Positions 4,991-5,848 of a stretch of 5,848 nt of DNA are shown piece by piece. The stretch is from Verrucomicrobiota bacterium (lineage in GTDB: Bacteria > Verrucomicrobiota > Verrucomicrobiia > Limisphaerales > JADLHS01), in contig JANYBF010000186.1 in assembly GCA_025360895.1 (NCBI GenBank), positions 1 to 5,848 of the forward strand. The letters are read 5' to 3'. The number at the start of each line of letters is the position of its first letter. Within the stretch, counting starts at the first letter, position 1. Under the pieces are notes generated by a model, which saw nothing but the letters and a program-made list of their open reading frames with translations, had not been told where the DNA came from and ran no database searches. The position numbers and the translations under genes were made by a program.

Positions 4991-5848
4991 TTGCGATTCA
5001 TTTACAACATCCTGTTCACGATTTGTTTTATAGTTGCGTGCCCGTACTATTTTGTGCGAATGCGCCGGCGAGGCAATTGGATGCCAGGATTTCCGGCTCG
5101 GTTTGGCCGATACGATGCGAAACTACGGCAAGCGATTACTAATCGGCACGTTTTGTGGATGCACGCTGTAAGCGTCGGCGAGGTCAATGTATGCACCCAA
5201 TTGATTCGCGCTCTTGAGCCACGCTTGCCAAACCTGAAAATCGTTGTCTCGACAACTACGACCACAGGCATGGGGGAACTTCAGAGCAAATTGCCGACGC
5301 ACGTCAGCAAAATTTATTATCCCATAGATGCCCGGCGGTGGGTAACCCGGGCTTTGGCAGCGATCCGGCCTGAGGCGATTGTGCTGGTGGAAGCGGAGAT
5401 TTGGCCAAACTTCCTCTGGCGCGCTCGTGATATGGGGATGCCGGTATTCCTGGTAAATGCCCGGTTATCCGACCGTTCTTTTCGCGGTTATAAAAGATTC
5501 GGGTTTTTGTTTCGGAAAATCTTCGCCTCATTCACCGGAGTTGGCGCTCAGGATGAAGAAGATGCAGCAAAGCTGCGTGTTTTGGGTTGCCGCCCGGAAG
5601 CTGTTAACGTCGTTGGCAGCTTGAAATTTGACGCGGCAACTTTGGTGGAAACCAGGCGGCTGAATGTTCGGGCCATGTTCGATCAACTTGGCGTCCCGGT
5701 GGGAGCGCGAGTCCTGGTTGGGGGAAGCACGCACAAGGGAGAGGATGGGATTTTAGCCGAGCAATTCCTTCGGCTGCGCGCTCGTTTTCCGGATCTATTT
5801 CTAGTGCTGGTCCCGCGGCATTTCGAACGCAGCCGCGAGATTGGACGC
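4991..5848 (+). CDS. waaA: 3-deoxy-D-manno-octulosonic acid transferase, N-terminal two thirds (runs off the window)
   Basis: This is WaaA/KdtA, the glycosyltransferase (GT30) that moves Kdo from CMP-Kdo onto lipid IVA at the cytoplasmic face of the inner membrane. The frame is open to the window edge, giving 286 of the usual 420-430 codons. Seen: an N-terminal membrane anchor (about 3-22) with an Arg-rich flank; ARFGRY (36-41); WMHAVSVGE (56-64), whose Glu64 matches the catalytic base known in Aquifex WaaA; the run STTTTTG; VEAEIWPN (133-140), with the second conserved acidic site; LVNARLSDRSF; VGSLKFD; GSTHKGED (245-252); and VPRHFER (274-280), the start of the CMP-Kdo-binding domain. The start is taken as TTG 4991 because RFIYN follows as in homologues. 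No ATG gives a complete anchor, TTG 4979 is an alternative, and the Shine-Dalgarno is weak at best. It lies 81 bp after the antiporter. The assignment is secure. Confidence 0.93.
   Translation, partial: MRFIYNILFTICFIVACPYYFVRMRRRGNWMPGFPARFGRYDAKLRQAITNRHVLWMHAVSVGEVNVCTQLIRALEPRLPNLKIVVSTTTTTGMGELQSKLPTHVSKIYYPIDARRWVTRALAAIRPEAIVLVEAEIWPNFLWRARDMGMPVFLVNARLSDRSFRGYKRFGFLFRKIFASFTGVGAQDEEDAAKLRVLGCRPEAVNVVGSLKFDAATLVETRRLNVRAMFDQLGVPVGARVLVGGSTHKGEDGILAEQFLRLRARFPDLFLVLVPRHFERSREIGR

Overview
The window looks like an ordinary chromosomal stretch from a Gram-negative bacterium of moderately high GC. The presence of waaA (Kdo transferase of lipid A) and of a lipoprotein with a type II signal peptide both imply an outer membrane. 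The CitMHS_2/NhaD-like antiporter type, the general lack of Shine-Dalgarno sequences and the short unrecognised proteins remind me of Verrucomicrobia (Pedosphaera/Limisphaerales-like), but this assignment is an inference and no marker gene proves it.

Layout: the left part (1-2195) is a minus-strand run read right to left: an RluA-family pseudouridine synthase (2195-1434), then asd, aspartate-semialdehyde dehydrogenase (1388-384), then the first 84 codons of a Gfo/Idh/MocA-type NAD(P)-dependent oxidoreductase (252 to beyond base 1). The first two are 45 bp apart and probably cotranscribed. The 131 bp before the oxidoreductase show no convincing terminator.

A divergent intergenic region (2196-2367) separates this run from plus-strand genes. 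It holds a near-consensus sigma70-type promoter (2300-2328) reading into a small lipoprotein gene (2368-2634). A 339-bp gap follows (2635-2973). It contains a perfect TTGACA box with a weak -10, a 51-codon ORF and a very strong intrinsic terminator (15-bp perfect stem, 2893-2928). The gap may therefore encode a small RNA or simply be the long 3' end of the lipoprotein transcript. Next come an unrecognised 114-residue protein gene (2974-3318, the only gene here with a clear SD), a 12-TM-type Na+/H+ antiporter or citrate-type permease (3476-4909), and the first 286 codons of waaA (4991 to beyond 5848).

The genes do not form one pathway: asd makes the branch-point intermediate for Lys/diaminopimelate, Thr and Met; the Rlu enzyme modifies RNA; the antiporter serves ion or carboxylate transport; waaA belongs to LPS core synthesis. 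I found no CRISPR array, tRNA, rRNA, insertion sequence or phage gene. The part least explained by known genes is 2635-2973, plus a 15-bp tandem repeat and hairpin just upstream of the antiporter gene. I see no strong case for a new multi-gene system in this window.
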